Positions 41,720-50,358 of a stretch of 64,000 nt of DNA are shown here, in pieces. The stretch spans positions 1 through 64,000 of the forward strand of contig NZ_JACIBY010000006.1 of NCBI RefSeq assembly GCF_014195535.1, read 5' to 3'. The DNA comes from Runella defluvii (GTDB lineage Bacteria; Bacteroidota; Bacteroidia; Cytophagales; Spirosomataceae). The notes below the pieces were generated by a model, which did no database searches, had not been told where the DNA came from, and worked only from the letters and a program-made list of their open reading frames with translations. Every line of letters begins with the position of its first letter. Positions within the stretch are counted from its first letter, which is position 1. The translations under genes were made by a program, and so were the position numbers.

Positions 41720-42787
41720 CTAGTTTTTCTTCGTAAACTTCTTTATAAATACATATACAGCAATCGCCAACCGCCAAGCAGCCCGCTTTACGGTATCTAG
41801 ACCAAATGCCCAAGTGATGTAGAGACTTTTTTGAAGTGGCCCATAATTTTCTTCGAGGTATTTTTTTGCATTTTGCTCCGCATCTTGGTAAACCTCCAAA
41901 TGCGTTTTGGATTTAGTCCCGCTTCCTGAGCTATCAAAGGGCGAATGTTTTGCATAATCGTCAATGGGGAAAGCGATGAATTTGTACCCTCTTTTGTAAA
42001 TTTCGTGGCTCCAAACAGTCCCTAAATCAACGCCTCCCCATGACCCTCCATAACAACCTAAATCCCCGTGAGGAAGTGTTTCTTTGCGGTATTTTTGAAC
42101 GTCAATCAACGCACAATACTCATTAAGTCGGCATTCTGGGAGCAAGTGAACCCTTCCTTCTTTCAAAACTTTCAACTGTATGTCACGGCGTGGTGTTTCG
42201 TACTTTTCGGTGAGCTCAATGGCTTCCTCTAGCGAAGGCACATAGTCTTCATAGCGATTGCTGTTGCATTTATTTCCCCAATTAGGCCCTGCTGGACAGC
42301 TCCAACATTGGCCAACCGAACCTACTCCGATAGTATGTTGTGGCGATTCTTTTATTAGCTTAATCATCTCCCCCACAATATTTTTATGAAATAACATATC
42401 GTTGTGCATCACAACTAAATACTCTTTATCTGTTATTTCAAGTGGGTACTGAAACATGATACTGTGCCGAAACCGCGAATCAGATTTTGTTCGCTCATAA
42501 TCGCTCAAGCCAACGGGAATAAAATAACGCGGATAGTACACGGATAAGTTTACCCCTGTGTTTCGGAAGTAATCAATCACTTTATAAATACCAATGTAGT
42601 CATTATGAGGCTGAACTCGCTCCCGGGCAAGATATATTGTATCAATATGCTTACCACAGTGCTCTATCAGGCTTTTTATGGCAATGATTGTGTGGTGCGG
42701 CTTTCCATAAAAAGCAATAGCAACATCTACTTTTGAAGAACCTACTTCCTCTTTTGTGATTTCATTTACAACTGATGGCTTGTTCAT
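41720..42787 (-). CDS. Glycosyltransferase-like protein (GT-A fold, family 2-like)
   Basis: A 355-residue protein with the start of a GT-A fold (VDVAIAFYGKPHHTIIAIKSLIEHCGKHIDTIYLARE), a metal-binding candidate in VVMHNDMLFHKN, and HGDLGCYGGSWGGVDLGTVWSHEIYKRGYKF later. Cysteines are frequent around QCWSCPAGPNWGNKC, possibly structural. The C-terminus is hydrophobic and basic (AIAVYVFIKKFTKKN). Its substrate is unknown. It is convergent with the AraC gene at 41700. Confidence 0.65.
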   Translation of the reverse strand: MNKPSVVNEITKEEVGSSKVDVAIAFYGKPHHTIIAIKSLIEHCGKHIDTIYLARERVQPHNDYIGIYKVIDYFRNTGVNLSVYYPRYFIPVGLSDYERTKSDSRFRHSIMFQYPLEITDKEYLVVMHNDMLFHKNIVGEMIKLIKESPQHTIGVGSVGQCWSCPAGPNWGNKCNSNRYEDYVPSLEEAIELTEKYETPRRDIQLKVLKEGRVHLLPECRLNEYCALIDVQKYRKETLPHGDLGCYGGSWGGVDLGTVWSHEIYKRGYKFIAFPIDDYAKHSPFDSSGSGTKSKTHLEVYQDAEQNAKKYLEENYGPLQKSLYITWAFGLDTVKRAAWRLAIAVYVFIKKFTKKN

Positions 42788-43150
42788 GCGTGTGGAGTCT
42801 TAGTGCGCAAATAGTCGATTGATTTTTAGTTGGTTTGCTTTTAATAGGTTGTTTATTAAGTTTCTTTATAATTTACCCGCAGATTTACGCTGATTCTAAC
42901 ACCACAGATAACCGCAGATTTTGGGTGATTAATTCGGCTAATGAGCTTATCTGCGCCAATCCGCGTTGAATTTTAATCTGCGTTTATCTGCGGGATAAAA
43001 AATATCATACTACTTTTCAAACAAGGTATTTAATTTCAACCAAGTCAGTCTTTATTTACTAGCAAAATAGTATGTTTAAAAGAAAACAAATGAGCTATTT
43101 ACTGTGAAATTACCGTCATAAGCATAATTTTGCTCCAAAATACGCTCATT
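42788..43150. other. Intergenic region with repeat element
   Basis: No ORF is supported. The central part is an inverted-repeat element at 42874-42997 (listed separately). The segment after it up to the GNAT gene start at 43151 is AT-rich and must contain that gene's promoter, but no exact consensus was identified. Confidence 0.6.
42874..42997. repeat. Inverted-repeat element with CCGCAGAT motifs
   Basis: The left arm TACCCGCAGATTTACGCTGATT begins at 42874. The right arm AATCTGCGTTTATCTGCGGG (42975-42994) is its imperfect inverse with three mismatches over 19 bases. Inside, AGATAACCGCAGATT (42906-42920) also pairs with the right arm at 14 of 15 positions. The 124-bp size, with no ORF inside, resembles a miniature element or the empty form of repeat modules that elsewhere carry GxxExxY genes. 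Confidence 0.65.
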
Positions 43151-43651
43151 ATGCTTTACCTCGAAACTCCACGCCTGTATTTCCGTATTTTCCGACCCGA
43201 AGACGCCGCTGACTTATTCCGAATCGAAGGGGATGCCGATGTTATGCGATTCATCCGTACCCCTGCGGCTGACATTTCGCATAGCCACCAACGCATCGCC
43301 AATGAACTCGTTTATGCCTCGGAAAACGAAGGACTAGGATTATGTGCTTGTTACGAAAAAGAAAGTGGAACGTTTGTAGGACTTGTCAAAATCAAACACG
43401 TAGAAAATACCGATGCCATCGAAGTAGGATACGGGTTTGTGCCCGAAGCTTGGGGTAAAGGCTACGCCACCGAAGTGACTCGCACATCTATCGAACACCT
43501 CCAAACGAATTTTGCTGGACGCCCCATCATCGCCTTCATCCATCCTAATCATCATAGTTCACGGCACGTATTAGAAAAAGCGGGCATGAAGCAAGTACCA
43601 ACCATCTTTGAAGGGCATGAAGAGGCGGTTGTGTTTGAGTTTATTAGCTAA
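43151..43651 (+). CDS. GNAT family N-acetyltransferase (RimJ-like)
   Basis: About 166 residues from the ATG at 43151; an ATG 21 bp upstream is less likely. The N-terminal LETPRLYFRIFRPEDAADLFRI and the acetyl-CoA site IEVGYGFVPEAWGKGYATEVTR (pyrophosphate loop GKGYAT) are clear, followed by AFIHPNHHSSRHVLEKAGM. It resembles RimJ/RimL-type ribosomal protein or aminoacyl acetyltransferases; the substrate is unknown. It is convergent with the small gene at 43657. Confidence 0.85.
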   Translation: MLYLETPRLYFRIFRPEDAADLFRIEGDADVMRFIRTPAADISHSHQRIANELVYASENEGLGLCACYEKESGTFVGLVKIKHVENTDAIEVGYGFVPEAWGKGYATEVTRTSIEHLQTNFAGRPIIAFIHPNHHSSRHVLEKAGMKQVPTIFEGHEEAVVFEFIS

Positions 43652-43656
43652 CACTA

Positions 43657-43863
43657 TCAAGCAGCTATGGCTACATTAACATCCATTTCTGCCAGCAATT
43701 CCAACAATTGCTTCGTCAAATTTATTTTTAATTCTTTATACTGTTCAATAGCTAACAAATCAGGAATTGCTTGCGCTTCATGTCGTACCAAAGAAGCATT
43801 CACGCGCCCAATAGATTCAAGAGTATATTGAATTTCATCTTGGAGTGATTCGTAAGGTTTCAT
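43657..43863 (-). CDS. Small helical protein of unknown function
   Basis: A 68-residue protein (SLQDEIQYTLESIGRVNASLVRHEAQAIPDLLAIEQYKELKINLTKQLLELLAEMDV), mainly amphipathic helix with possible coiled-coil character. No known family. It starts 5 bp after the stop of a still smaller ORF (43869-44006), and the two could be a pair like an antitoxin and a truncated toxin. This is speculative. Confidence 0.5.
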   Translation of the reverse strand: MKPYESLQDEIQYTLESIGRVNASLVRHEAQAIPDLLAIEQYKELKINLTKQLLELLAEMDVNVAIAA

Positions 43864-43868
43864 AAATA

Positions 43869-44006
43869 CTACAGGGTAATATAATCTACAACTTGAATTT
43901 TGACAATGCCTTTTGCCCGTCTTTTGCGGTCTCTAATTAAGAAATGGTACCAATCTAAAACATCCAATTGTGAAAAATGATATTGGGGATGATTAATTGC
44001 GTACAT
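43869..44006 (-). CDS. Very short ORF, possible fragment (45 residues)
   Basis: Missing from standard size cut-offs. The frame reads MYAINHPQYHFSQLDVLDW through KRRAKGIVKIQVVDYITL, and stays open back to the TGA stop of the upstream TIGR02757 gene in the same frame. It is 5 bp from the next small gene and basic in its middle. It could be the C-terminal remnant of a lost gene, or a small gene of its own with the partner at 43657. No family was recognised. Confidence 0.35.
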   Translation of the reverse strand: MYAINHPQYHFSQLDVLDWYHFLIRDRKRRAKGIVKIQVVDYITL

Positions 44007-44033
44007 TTTATTAATGTCTCCCAAAGCAACTTC

Positions 44034-44804
44034 TCACATTTCCCCCTCTACGCCGAGTCCAAACAGGGCAAAATCGTACTTAACGGGGTCGTTGGAATCG
44101 AGTTGTTTGAGGTTTTCGGTGAGTTCTAGGGCTGTTTGCCAGTCGGTGGTGGGACGCTGAATAAGCCCCAACTTACGCGCTACCCGATCTACGTGTACAT
44201 CGCACGGGCATATCAATTGCGAAGGTTTCAGGGCATTCCAAAGGCCAAAATCAACTCCTTTGTCGTCTTTGCGCACCATCCAGCGCAAAAACATATTGAG
44301 CCGCTTACACGATGATTTTCGTACGGGTGTAGCAATGTGTTTACGGGTACGTTCTGGAAAATCTTCGAGGCTAAAAAACAACTCATGGAAGCCTGCAAGG
44401 CCCTTTTCTACGTGCGGCGCCTCTACGGGAAGGGCCTGAACAAACGCTTCTTCTAGCGAGTGATGATGTTGGTAAAAGTGCTTAAAAAAATGAAGAAAAT
44501 AGAGCGTATCGGTGGCGTTGAACGTCCGATGTTTGAAGTTGAGAAACCGTTTTAGGTCTGATTCGGTATGATTACGAACAAAATCGTAAGGAGCACCGTC
44601 CATGAGTTGAATCAACTCTTGGCATTTGTTGATAATCGTTTTACGCTGTCCCCACGCCAAAACTGCCGCCCAAAAACCCATGATTTCGATGTCTTGTAAC
44701 TTCGAAAACTGATGCGGAATACTAATGGGGTCGTTGGGGATAAAATTGGGCTGGTTGTACTGAGCTACTTTTGCTTCCAGCAGCTCCACCACATAGTTGG
44801 TCAT
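44034..44804 (-). CDS. TIGR02757 family protein (DUF2400)
   Basis: A 256-residue protein of a conserved family without assigned function. Diagnostic segments are NDPISIPHQFSKLQDIEIMGFWAAVLAWGQRKTIINKC near the N-terminus, MFLRWMVRKDDKGVDFGLW, and CDVHVDRVARKLGL followed by DPVKYDFALFGLGV. The pattern of the last part resembles HhH-type DNA glycosylases, with an Asp near the end (DFALFGLG), which hints at nucleic-acid binding. Full length for the family. Its start overlaps the stop of the upstream 62-residue gene (TAATG). Confidence 0.88.
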   Translation of the reverse strand: MTNYVVELLEAKVAQYNQPNFIPNDPISIPHQFSKLQDIEIMGFWAAVLAWGQRKTIINKCQELIQLMDGAPYDFVRNHTESDLKRFLNFKHRTFNATDTLYFLHFFKHFYQHHHSLEEAFVQALPVEAPHVEKGLAGFHELFFSLEDFPERTRKHIATPVRKSSCKRLNMFLRWMVRKDDKGVDFGLWNALKPSQLICPCDVHVDRVARKLGLIQRPTTDWQTALELTENLKQLDSNDPVKYDFALFGLGVEGEM

Positions 44805-44992
44805 TAGATGCTACGACCTCCCTTCAACACCCACACTAACCCGCGAGAAAGCCCCGAAAATAGCAGAACAATCCCCGTAAATATCCACGTAAAAAGCGAA
44901 ATAAATGGGTAAAAAATGGTAAAAGCAACGCTCCAAATACGAAAGCCGAGGGATTTTTTGATTTGTTCGCGTTCTTGGCGGCGAGAAAGCAT
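44804..44992 (-). CDS. Small membrane protein, unknown function
   Basis: A 62-residue protein with a basic N-terminus (RRQEREQIKKS) and one long or two short hydrophobic segments (VAFTIFYPFISLFTWIFTGIVLLFSGLSRGLVWVL). Its stop codon overlaps the start of the TIGR02757 gene, so the two are translationally coupled. Family not recognised. Confidence 0.6.
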   Translation of the reverse strand: MLSRRQEREQIKKSLGFRIWSVAFTIFYPFISLFTWIFTGIVLLFSGLSRGLVWVLKGGRSI

Positions 44993-45072
44993 TTTTATTT
45001 ATGTTAATGGTAATTAGTACAAATTTCGGTTTTTGAATCGAAAACAAAAAATCAATTTGTGAGCACTTTATT

Positions 45073-45765
45073 TTATCGCGACCCAAGGAGATAGAACAAT
45101 TGGACTGTTGCCCCGCCCGTGCCCGTTACTAAACCATTAGACAACCGCAATCCTTGGCCTGGCAGGTAGGGATAATTTCGATTCCCAAACGCTGAAATAG
45201 CCATCGCATTGCGTGCCAATAATCGTGTTTGTAGGCGTTTAAATAGTAAGAATTGCGCTCCTAAAGTAAAATCTACCCCTGCTTCCCCCCCAGCTTTTGA
45301 GGGAACAGCCGTGGTATAACTTGGAAAATACTCGCCGTCAAGTACGATGTTTCCTTCTGCTTTGGTGCGAGACAGGGTAAGGTAATATCCCCAAAAGAAA
45401 CTTACGGCCCCATGTCTAGTAGCACTATGATGTTCTCTGCCAAGTTTAAGATAAATCCCCGTTATCCGTTGTTGAAGGCGTTGGGCTTGTAGATGTTCTA
45501 ACGAAGCGTATCCTAGCCCCAGCGTTATCAATTTAGAAGTATTTGCGCGCCCCAACTGCACATACACTTCTCCAATTCTAGGATTATAAAGGCGCGCCTT
45601 TTCGTTCGTCACCAAACCACTTATTACTGTTTCGCTTTGAGAAAAAGCCATAAAAGGGAGATTTTTGAAGCCATCTATCCCAATAGCCTGAATTCGTAAC
45701 GGCTGCTTTTGGGCTCCTGCCAACAATGAAAAGCTTAGCAAGAAATAAGTCATTAGCTGTTTCAT
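45073..45765 (-). CDS. Probable outer-membrane beta-barrel protein
   Basis: A 230-residue exported protein. The signal peptide is residues 1-19 (MKQLMTYFLLSFSLLAGAQ). The rest alternates hydrophobic and polar residues and has aromatic-rich strand ends (ISFFWGYYLTLSRTKAEG-like), as in small outer-membrane barrels. No named family was recognised. It overlaps the DUF6452 lipoprotein gene by 4 bp, so both are expressed together and may act as an envelope pair. Confidence 0.65.
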   Translation of the reverse strand: MKQLMTYFLLSFSLLAGAQKQPLRIQAIGIDGFKNLPFMAFSQSETVISGLVTNEKARLYNPRIGEVYVQLGRANTSKLITLGLGYASLEHLQAQRLQQRITGIYLKLGREHHSATRHGAVSFFWGYYLTLSRTKAEGNIVLDGEYFPSYTTAVPSKAGGEAGVDFTLGAQFLLFKRLQTRLLARNAMAISAFGNRNYPYLPGQGLRLSNGLVTGTGGATVQLFYLLGSR

Positions 45766-46235
45766 AGTTCTGCAATTTGAACGTTTATTCCCCCTCCTGT
45801 ACCGCTTTGGTAGCTTGCATAATACCCATTATACTGTACTTCTGCGCGTTTGAAACTCGATAAAATGGTGCGCCCAGTCGTTGGTTTGGCTATTTCCAAT
45901 ACGTAACCGCATCGTCTAAAATTCTGTATATTGGTTGTATAAAACACCGTGAGCGTGTCAGTACGCCCTTGTTGTTCAAAAATATAGGTTGTTTGCGATT
46001 CGTTTAGGTTTAGTGGCAAATGCAAATCGCCATAAGCTGATTCTGTGGAGGGCTTTATGCCTTGGGGAGAAATTTCTTTTGTAGCGCCAACTACCCTAAT
46101 TTTAGTAAAGATCGGCTTGGGACTCCGCCAATTAAATTGAATAGACAGCGTAGGTTCCGACGTCACACCGCATTCTTCGGTACAGCTCAAACAGGATAAG
46201 ACCCCAAAAAGAATAATGAATACTTGTATTTTCAT
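45762..46235 (-). CDS. DUF6452-like lipoprotein
   Basis: A 157-residue protein with a lipoprotein signal (IILFGVLSCLSC, lipobox at LSC, Cys about residue 18). The later segment GVTSEPTLSIQFNWRSPKPIFTKIRVVGATKE and RRCGYVLEIAKPTTGRTILSSFKR fit the DUF6452 family of Bacteroidota. It is probably anchored in the outer or inner membrane. It precedes the beta-barrel gene with a 4-bp overlap. Confidence 0.75.
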   Translation of the reverse strand: MKIQVFIILFGVLSCLSCTEECGVTSEPTLSIQFNWRSPKPIFTKIRVVGATKEISPQGIKPSTESAYGDLHLPLNLNESQTTYIFEQQGRTDTLTVFYTTNIQNFRRCGYVLEIAKPTTGRTILSSFKRAEVQYNGYYASYQSGTGGGINVQIAEL

Positions 46236-46275
46236 GTCGTGTTATGAAGTATTATTACCCCAAAAATATGAAACT

Positions 46276-46629
46276 ATGTTTGAACACCACAGTCAAAAAG
46301 TCATCTCTCAACCTCGTTTTCAACGTCGAGTTATCAAATATGCTGCCGTAGCAGTCGGAATGATTGGAATTTCGTGGTTGATTGGCGCACTGGGCTACCG
46401 CTACCTCACCGACCCGCACATGGGCTGGGTAGATTCGTTTTATAATGCGGCGATGATTTTAGGAGGCATGGGCCCCGTTGATACGCTTCATTCGGACGTA
46501 GCCAAAGTTTTTGCTTCTTTTTACGCACTTTTTAGCGGAATTACTTTTTTATCAGCAACTTCAGTTTTATTCGCCCCTTTTGTGCACCGTTTTTTACACG
46601 TTTTGCACGTCGATTCGAAAGACAAATAG
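46276..46629 (+). CDS. Two-helix membrane protein with ion-channel-like pore region
   Basis: About 117 residues from the ATG at 46276. Helix 1 is KYAAVAVGMIGISWLIGALGYRYL and helix 2 is FASFYALFSGITFLSATSVLFAPF. Between them SFYNAAMILGGMGPVDTL stands where two-TM potassium channels have a pore helix and the TVGYG filter, but the filter is replaced by GGMGPVD. This makes K+ selectivity unlikely. The family is recurrent in Bacteroidota and of unknown role. It is divergent from the DUF6452 gene. Confidence 0.7.
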   Translation: MFEHHSQKVISQPRFQRRVIKYAAVAVGMIGISWLIGALGYRYLTDPHMGWVDSFYNAAMILGGMGPVDTLHSDVAKVFASFYALFSGITFLSATSVLFAPFVHRFLHVLHVDSKDK

Positions 46630-46641
46630 CCAACCGACTCT

Positions 46642-47415
46642 CTATTTCTTATACACCCTCACGTAATCCACCAAAAATACGTCGGGGTAAACAGTGTATT
46701 GTAAATCTTTCTTTTCCGAGGGAAGTTCCATACTTAAAATCAGGTATTCTTCCATCCGTGAAATCCCGATGGTGACTTCATAAAACTTGTATCCATCAAT
46801 AAAAAAGGCGTATTTGTCGGGCGTCCATTCCAACGCAAAAGTGTGGAATCCTTCGCTTACTCCTTTGAGGTAACTTTGCATTCCGCGCGTACTTTTTTGG
46901 TTGGGGCCATACGCCCAATGCACGTTGTGGGAGACAATATCTACCCCCAGTTTTTTGAAAAACTCAAAAATATCTATTTCAGCTCCATAAACAGCGGGGT
47001 CTTCGCCTTTGGAAATATCGGGCGACTGAATCCAGAACGCCGCCCACACGCCTGGTGATTTTTGCAACTGCGCCCGACATTCAAAATAACCGTATTTGGT
47101 CATCAGTTTGCCTTGCGTACCCACCGCCCCAATCAGAATGCTGTCTCCTTTTTGGATAGCGTGCAATTTCAGAAAACCGTCCTTCACTTCCACCGCTTCG
47201 GGCGACACGTAGCCTAAGGCACGCGGCCCCACTCCCCTTACCGCCCATTTTTTCGGGTCGAGTTGATTCCCATTAAAATTATCTTCCCAAAACAGGGAGT
47301 AGCCTAGTTTTTCGGGTGTAAACTGCTCCTGAGACATCGGCGGCTGGGCAGGACGCTGAGCAAAACAAACCTCAACGCATAAAAAACTAAGGAAAACACA
47401 GACAAACGTTTTCAT
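46642..47415 (-). CDS. Glycoside hydrolase family 16
   Basis: A 257-residue secreted beta-glucan/galactan hydrolase. The signal peptide ends at FAQ (residue 20). The catalytic motif is EIDIFE at 146-151: nucleophile E146, assisting D148 and acid/base E151, the ExDxxE form with bulge typical of laminarinase/agarase/porphyranase-like GH16. Neighbouring WAAFWIQ and SPGVWAAFWIQSP loops fit. The substrate in this locus may be a beta-glucan or galactan segment of the polysaccharide degraded by the neighbouring enzymes. It is the last gene of the PUL, 12 bp after GH78. Confidence 0.9.
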   Translation of the reverse strand: MKTFVCVFLSFLCVEVCFAQRPAQPPMSQEQFTPEKLGYSLFWEDNFNGNQLDPKKWAVRGVGPRALGYVSPEAVEVKDGFLKLHAIQKGDSILIGAVGTQGKLMTKYGYFECRAQLQKSPGVWAAFWIQSPDISKGEDPAVYGAEIDIFEFFKKLGVDIVSHNVHWAYGPNQKSTRGMQSYLKGVSEGFHTFALEWTPDKYAFFIDGYKFYEVTIGISRMEEYLILSMELPSEKKDLQYTVYPDVFLVDYVRVYKK

Positions 47416-47427
47416 GTGAGGAGGCGT

Positions 47428-50271
47428 TTAAAACCCTGACAAAGCCGATTTTTTGTAACTCAACACGTATTTCCCCGAGCCTACCGTCACCGTATTTCGC
47501 TCACGGCGATTAATCCACTTGGGCTTAACAGTAGAGGCCACCAGTGCTTTCCCGTTGAAAGTAATGTTGTTAGTTGGCGTTGGCGGCAAACAAATCGTCG
47601 CCGTGGTGTTAACAGGCACTTCAATGGTCATCGTAATTAGGTCGCCCTTTTTCTGCCAAGCCGAGGTAATGCTACCATACACCGAACGGTGCGTAGCTTT
47701 CAGCGAATTGATAGTGGCGTTCATCGGTTCGGGTTGGATGAGGAACGTCTTAAACCCAGGCGACGTCTCTTTAATCCCCGCCATGTTTTCAAACATCCAT
47801 TCGCAAATAGAACCGAACGCGTAGTGATTAAATGAGTTCATTCCTGCGGGGAAACCACCTTCTTTGGTGAAACTGTTCCAACGTTCCCAAATCGTATTGG
47901 CACCGTTTTGAATCTCAAAACCCCACGAAGGATACTCTTTTTGGAACAACAACTTGTAGGCTGTTTCGCTGTAGCCTGTGTTTGAAAGCACTGGCAACAT
48001 AGGCCGCACGCCCAAAAAACCCGTGGTGAGTTTATTGCCGTTTTTAACCACCAATTCATTCAGCCATTTGGCCGCTTTGAGGGTGTGGGTACTGTCCAAA
48101 AGATTCATAAAAATCGCGTTGGCATAGGCCGTTTGGGTATGTCCCTCAAACCCTTGCTCGCCGTCAACGTAGCCCCGACCGTCGCCGTACGCTGCGGCGT
48201 TACAAATAAATCGCCCTTCGGCATTGGTGTAATGTTTGAGAAAAGCCGCCTTCACTTTCGCATTTATCTCTTTAAAATGGCTCGCTTCGTTTTCGTCGCC
48301 AATGGCCAAGGCCATTTCCTGCATCAATTGGGCGGAGTACGCGTAATACATCGTAGCCAGCATATCTGGCGGCGTTTTTTTGCCCACACTCAACCAATCG
48401 CCAAAACCACCTTTGGGATCGACTTCGGCAAAAGCCGTTTCCTTAAACACGTACTCGCCTTTGCTTTTTGTTTCCAAAAACTGCATGAATTTCTTCATTT
48501 CTGACCAGTGCGTTTTGATGATTCGGGTGTCGCCGTAGGAGCGGAAAATTTGGTACGGATACACAATCCCCGCCTCCATCCAGCCAGGCGAATAGGTATC
48601 GGTTTTGCGAACCGACGGCGCAGGGGCGTACAGCGGATAGGCGCCGTTGGGGAGTTGGGCATCGTTGAGATCCGCCACCCATTTTGTCCCAAAAGCCGCA
48701 ATGTCGTTGTTGAGCGTAGCACTTTTTACGTACGCTTGGGCATCGCCCGTCCAGCCGAGGCGTTCATCACGCTGCGGGCAATCGGTCGGAACTTCCAGAT
48801 AATTAGACTGCTGCGTCCAAATAATATTATGGTACAATTGATTCACAAAAGCATTATCCGTTTCAAATGTTCCTGCTTTTGGGGTAGCCGACGACAGCAC
48901 AAGGCCCAAAATATCCTGCATTCCGAGGCCATTTTGTAGCCCTTCGACTTGCACGTACTGAAACCCATGGTACGTAAAACGGGGCTCGTAGATTTCACCG
49001 TTGGGGTCGCCTTTGGCAATGTACAAATCCGTCCCGCGCGCCTTGCGGAGGTTTTCGGTCATGAGTTTGCCATCGGGATACAGCATTTCACCAAACCGAA
49101 AAAGAATAGAATCACCTTTGGCAGCTTTGAAACGCACCTTGATGATGCCCGCAAAGTTTTGCCCCATGTCAATCAAATACGCCTTTGCCCCAATCTGTTT
49201 GATATTTTTGGGGGTAAGTCGGGCTACTTCCCGCACAGGGTCGCCTGGGAAAGATTGAAATAGACGCTCGGCTTTCTCCGAAACGGTAATGACTTTTTTC
49301 CAAGCGGTCTCATTGTATCCCGTTTGATTCCAGCCCGTTAGCTCTTTGTTGGCATCATACACTTCACCGTTCAGAATATCCGACTCCACGATGGGGCCAT
49401 AGTTGGCTTTCCACGTATTGTCAGTCGCAATCGTTTCTTTTTGGCCGTTGGTGTATTCAATTTCCAACTGTGCTTTCAGCGCGGGTACATCGCCATAAAA
49501 GTTTTTGACAACGGGGTTTCTCACCAGCAACGCATACCCCAAGTAGCCCGCATACCAACCGTAAGAAAGGATAGAGCCCAAGGCATTTTTGCCAAGTTTC
49601 AGGTCTTTACTTACGTCAAATGTTTGGTAATAAAGGCGTTTGTTGTAGTCGGTCCAGCCTGGGGTGAGGTAATCATTCCCGATTTTACGCCCGTTGATTT
49701 GAAATTCGTACAAACCAAGCGCCGTCACGTACAGTCGTGCTTTTTTGATGGGGCCTTTTACATCAATCTCTTTACGAAGAAACGGAGCGGGCGGTAGGTG
49801 GTATTCTTTTCCCTTTCCTAAATGGTTCAGGTTAAGCCCGATAAAACTGGCTTTCCAGTCGTTTTTTTGCAGCAAACCCATTTCCCACCTAGCGGGTTCG
49901 CTCCACGACCCGGGTACATTTTTTTTATCCCAACTCCTTACTTTCCAATAGCAGATTTGGCGCGATTCCAGCGGTTTACCCGCGTATTCAATTTGGGAAG
50001 TGGTCTCTCCTGTCACTTTTTTACTATCCCACAAGTCTGCTTTCCCTTCTTCCAACAGCGCCACCGAAGTCGCCACCAAAATTTGATACCCCGTTTGGTA
50101 TTGACTAGTGACGGCCGAGGTCAGTTCCCAGCTCAAACGAGGCTGAGTGACGTCCGTCACGGGGTTGATTTTGTATTCACACCGTAAATAAACGGCCTTG
50201 AGGTCGCTTTGTGCATACACACTAACGCCCAACAGCAGGGCAACTGCCAAGGAAAGAAATCGTTGAAACAT
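47428..50271 (-). CDS. Alpha-L-rhamnosidase, GH78
   Basis: A 947-residue secreted enzyme with signal peptide (ending SVYAQ, about 21). The N-terminal Bac_rhamnosid_N and jelly-roll domains occupy about 30-450. The catalytic (alpha/alpha)6 barrel from about 470 carries the family signature PTDCPQRDERLGWTGDAQAY at 496-514, where acidic residues act as general acid. A GH78 C-terminal beta-sandwich follows (SITSAWQKKGDLITMTIEVPVNTTA). It removes terminal alpha-L-rhamnose. The neighbouring sulfatase suggests sulfated rhamnose units. Length is typical. Confidence 0.93.
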   Translation of the reverse strand: MFQRFLSLAVALLLGVSVYAQSDLKAVYLRCEYKINPVTDVTQPRLSWELTSAVTSQYQTGYQILVATSVALLEEGKADLWDSKKVTGETTSQIEYAGKPLESRQICYWKVRSWDKKNVPGSWSEPARWEMGLLQKNDWKASFIGLNLNHLGKGKEYHLPPAPFLRKEIDVKGPIKKARLYVTALGLYEFQINGRKIGNDYLTPGWTDYNKRLYYQTFDVSKDLKLGKNALGSILSYGWYAGYLGYALLVRNPVVKNFYGDVPALKAQLEIEYTNGQKETIATDNTWKANYGPIVESDILNGEVYDANKELTGWNQTGYNETAWKKVITVSEKAERLFQSFPGDPVREVARLTPKNIKQIGAKAYLIDMGQNFAGIIKVRFKAAKGDSILFRFGEMLYPDGKLMTENLRKARGTDLYIAKGDPNGEIYEPRFTYHGFQYVQVEGLQNGLGMQDILGLVLSSATPKAGTFETDNAFVNQLYHNIIWTQQSNYLEVPTDCPQRDERLGWTGDAQAYVKSATLNNDIAAFGTKWVADLNDAQLPNGAYPLYAPAPSVRKTDTYSPGWMEAGIVYPYQIFRSYGDTRIIKTHWSEMKKFMQFLETKSKGEYVFKETAFAEVDPKGGFGDWLSVGKKTPPDMLATMYYAYSAQLMQEMALAIGDENEASHFKEINAKVKAAFLKHYTNAEGRFICNAAAYGDGRGYVDGEQGFEGHTQTAYANAIFMNLLDSTHTLKAAKWLNELVVKNGNKLTTGFLGVRPMLPVLSNTGYSETAYKLLFQKEYPSWGFEIQNGANTIWERWNSFTKEGGFPAGMNSFNHYAFGSICEWMFENMAGIKETSPGFKTFLIQPEPMNATINSLKATHRSVYGSITSAWQKKGDLITMTIEVPVNTTATICLPPTPTNNITFNGKALVASTVKPKWINRRERNTVTVGSGKYVLSYKKSALSGF

Positions 50272-50358
50272 ATCAGTTAAGGGTTTTCACTACTACTACG
50301 GGCAAAGTTGAAAGAAATACTACCCACAACTATCCTTCACTACCCTACCCATCGATTA

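Noticed and set aside
43869-44036. Stop-codon readthrough or selenocysteine at the TGA of the TIGR02757 gene
   Set aside because: The protein ends at the usual family end (DFALFGLGV plus a few residues). There is no SECIS-like hairpin, and the ORF behind has its own ATG.
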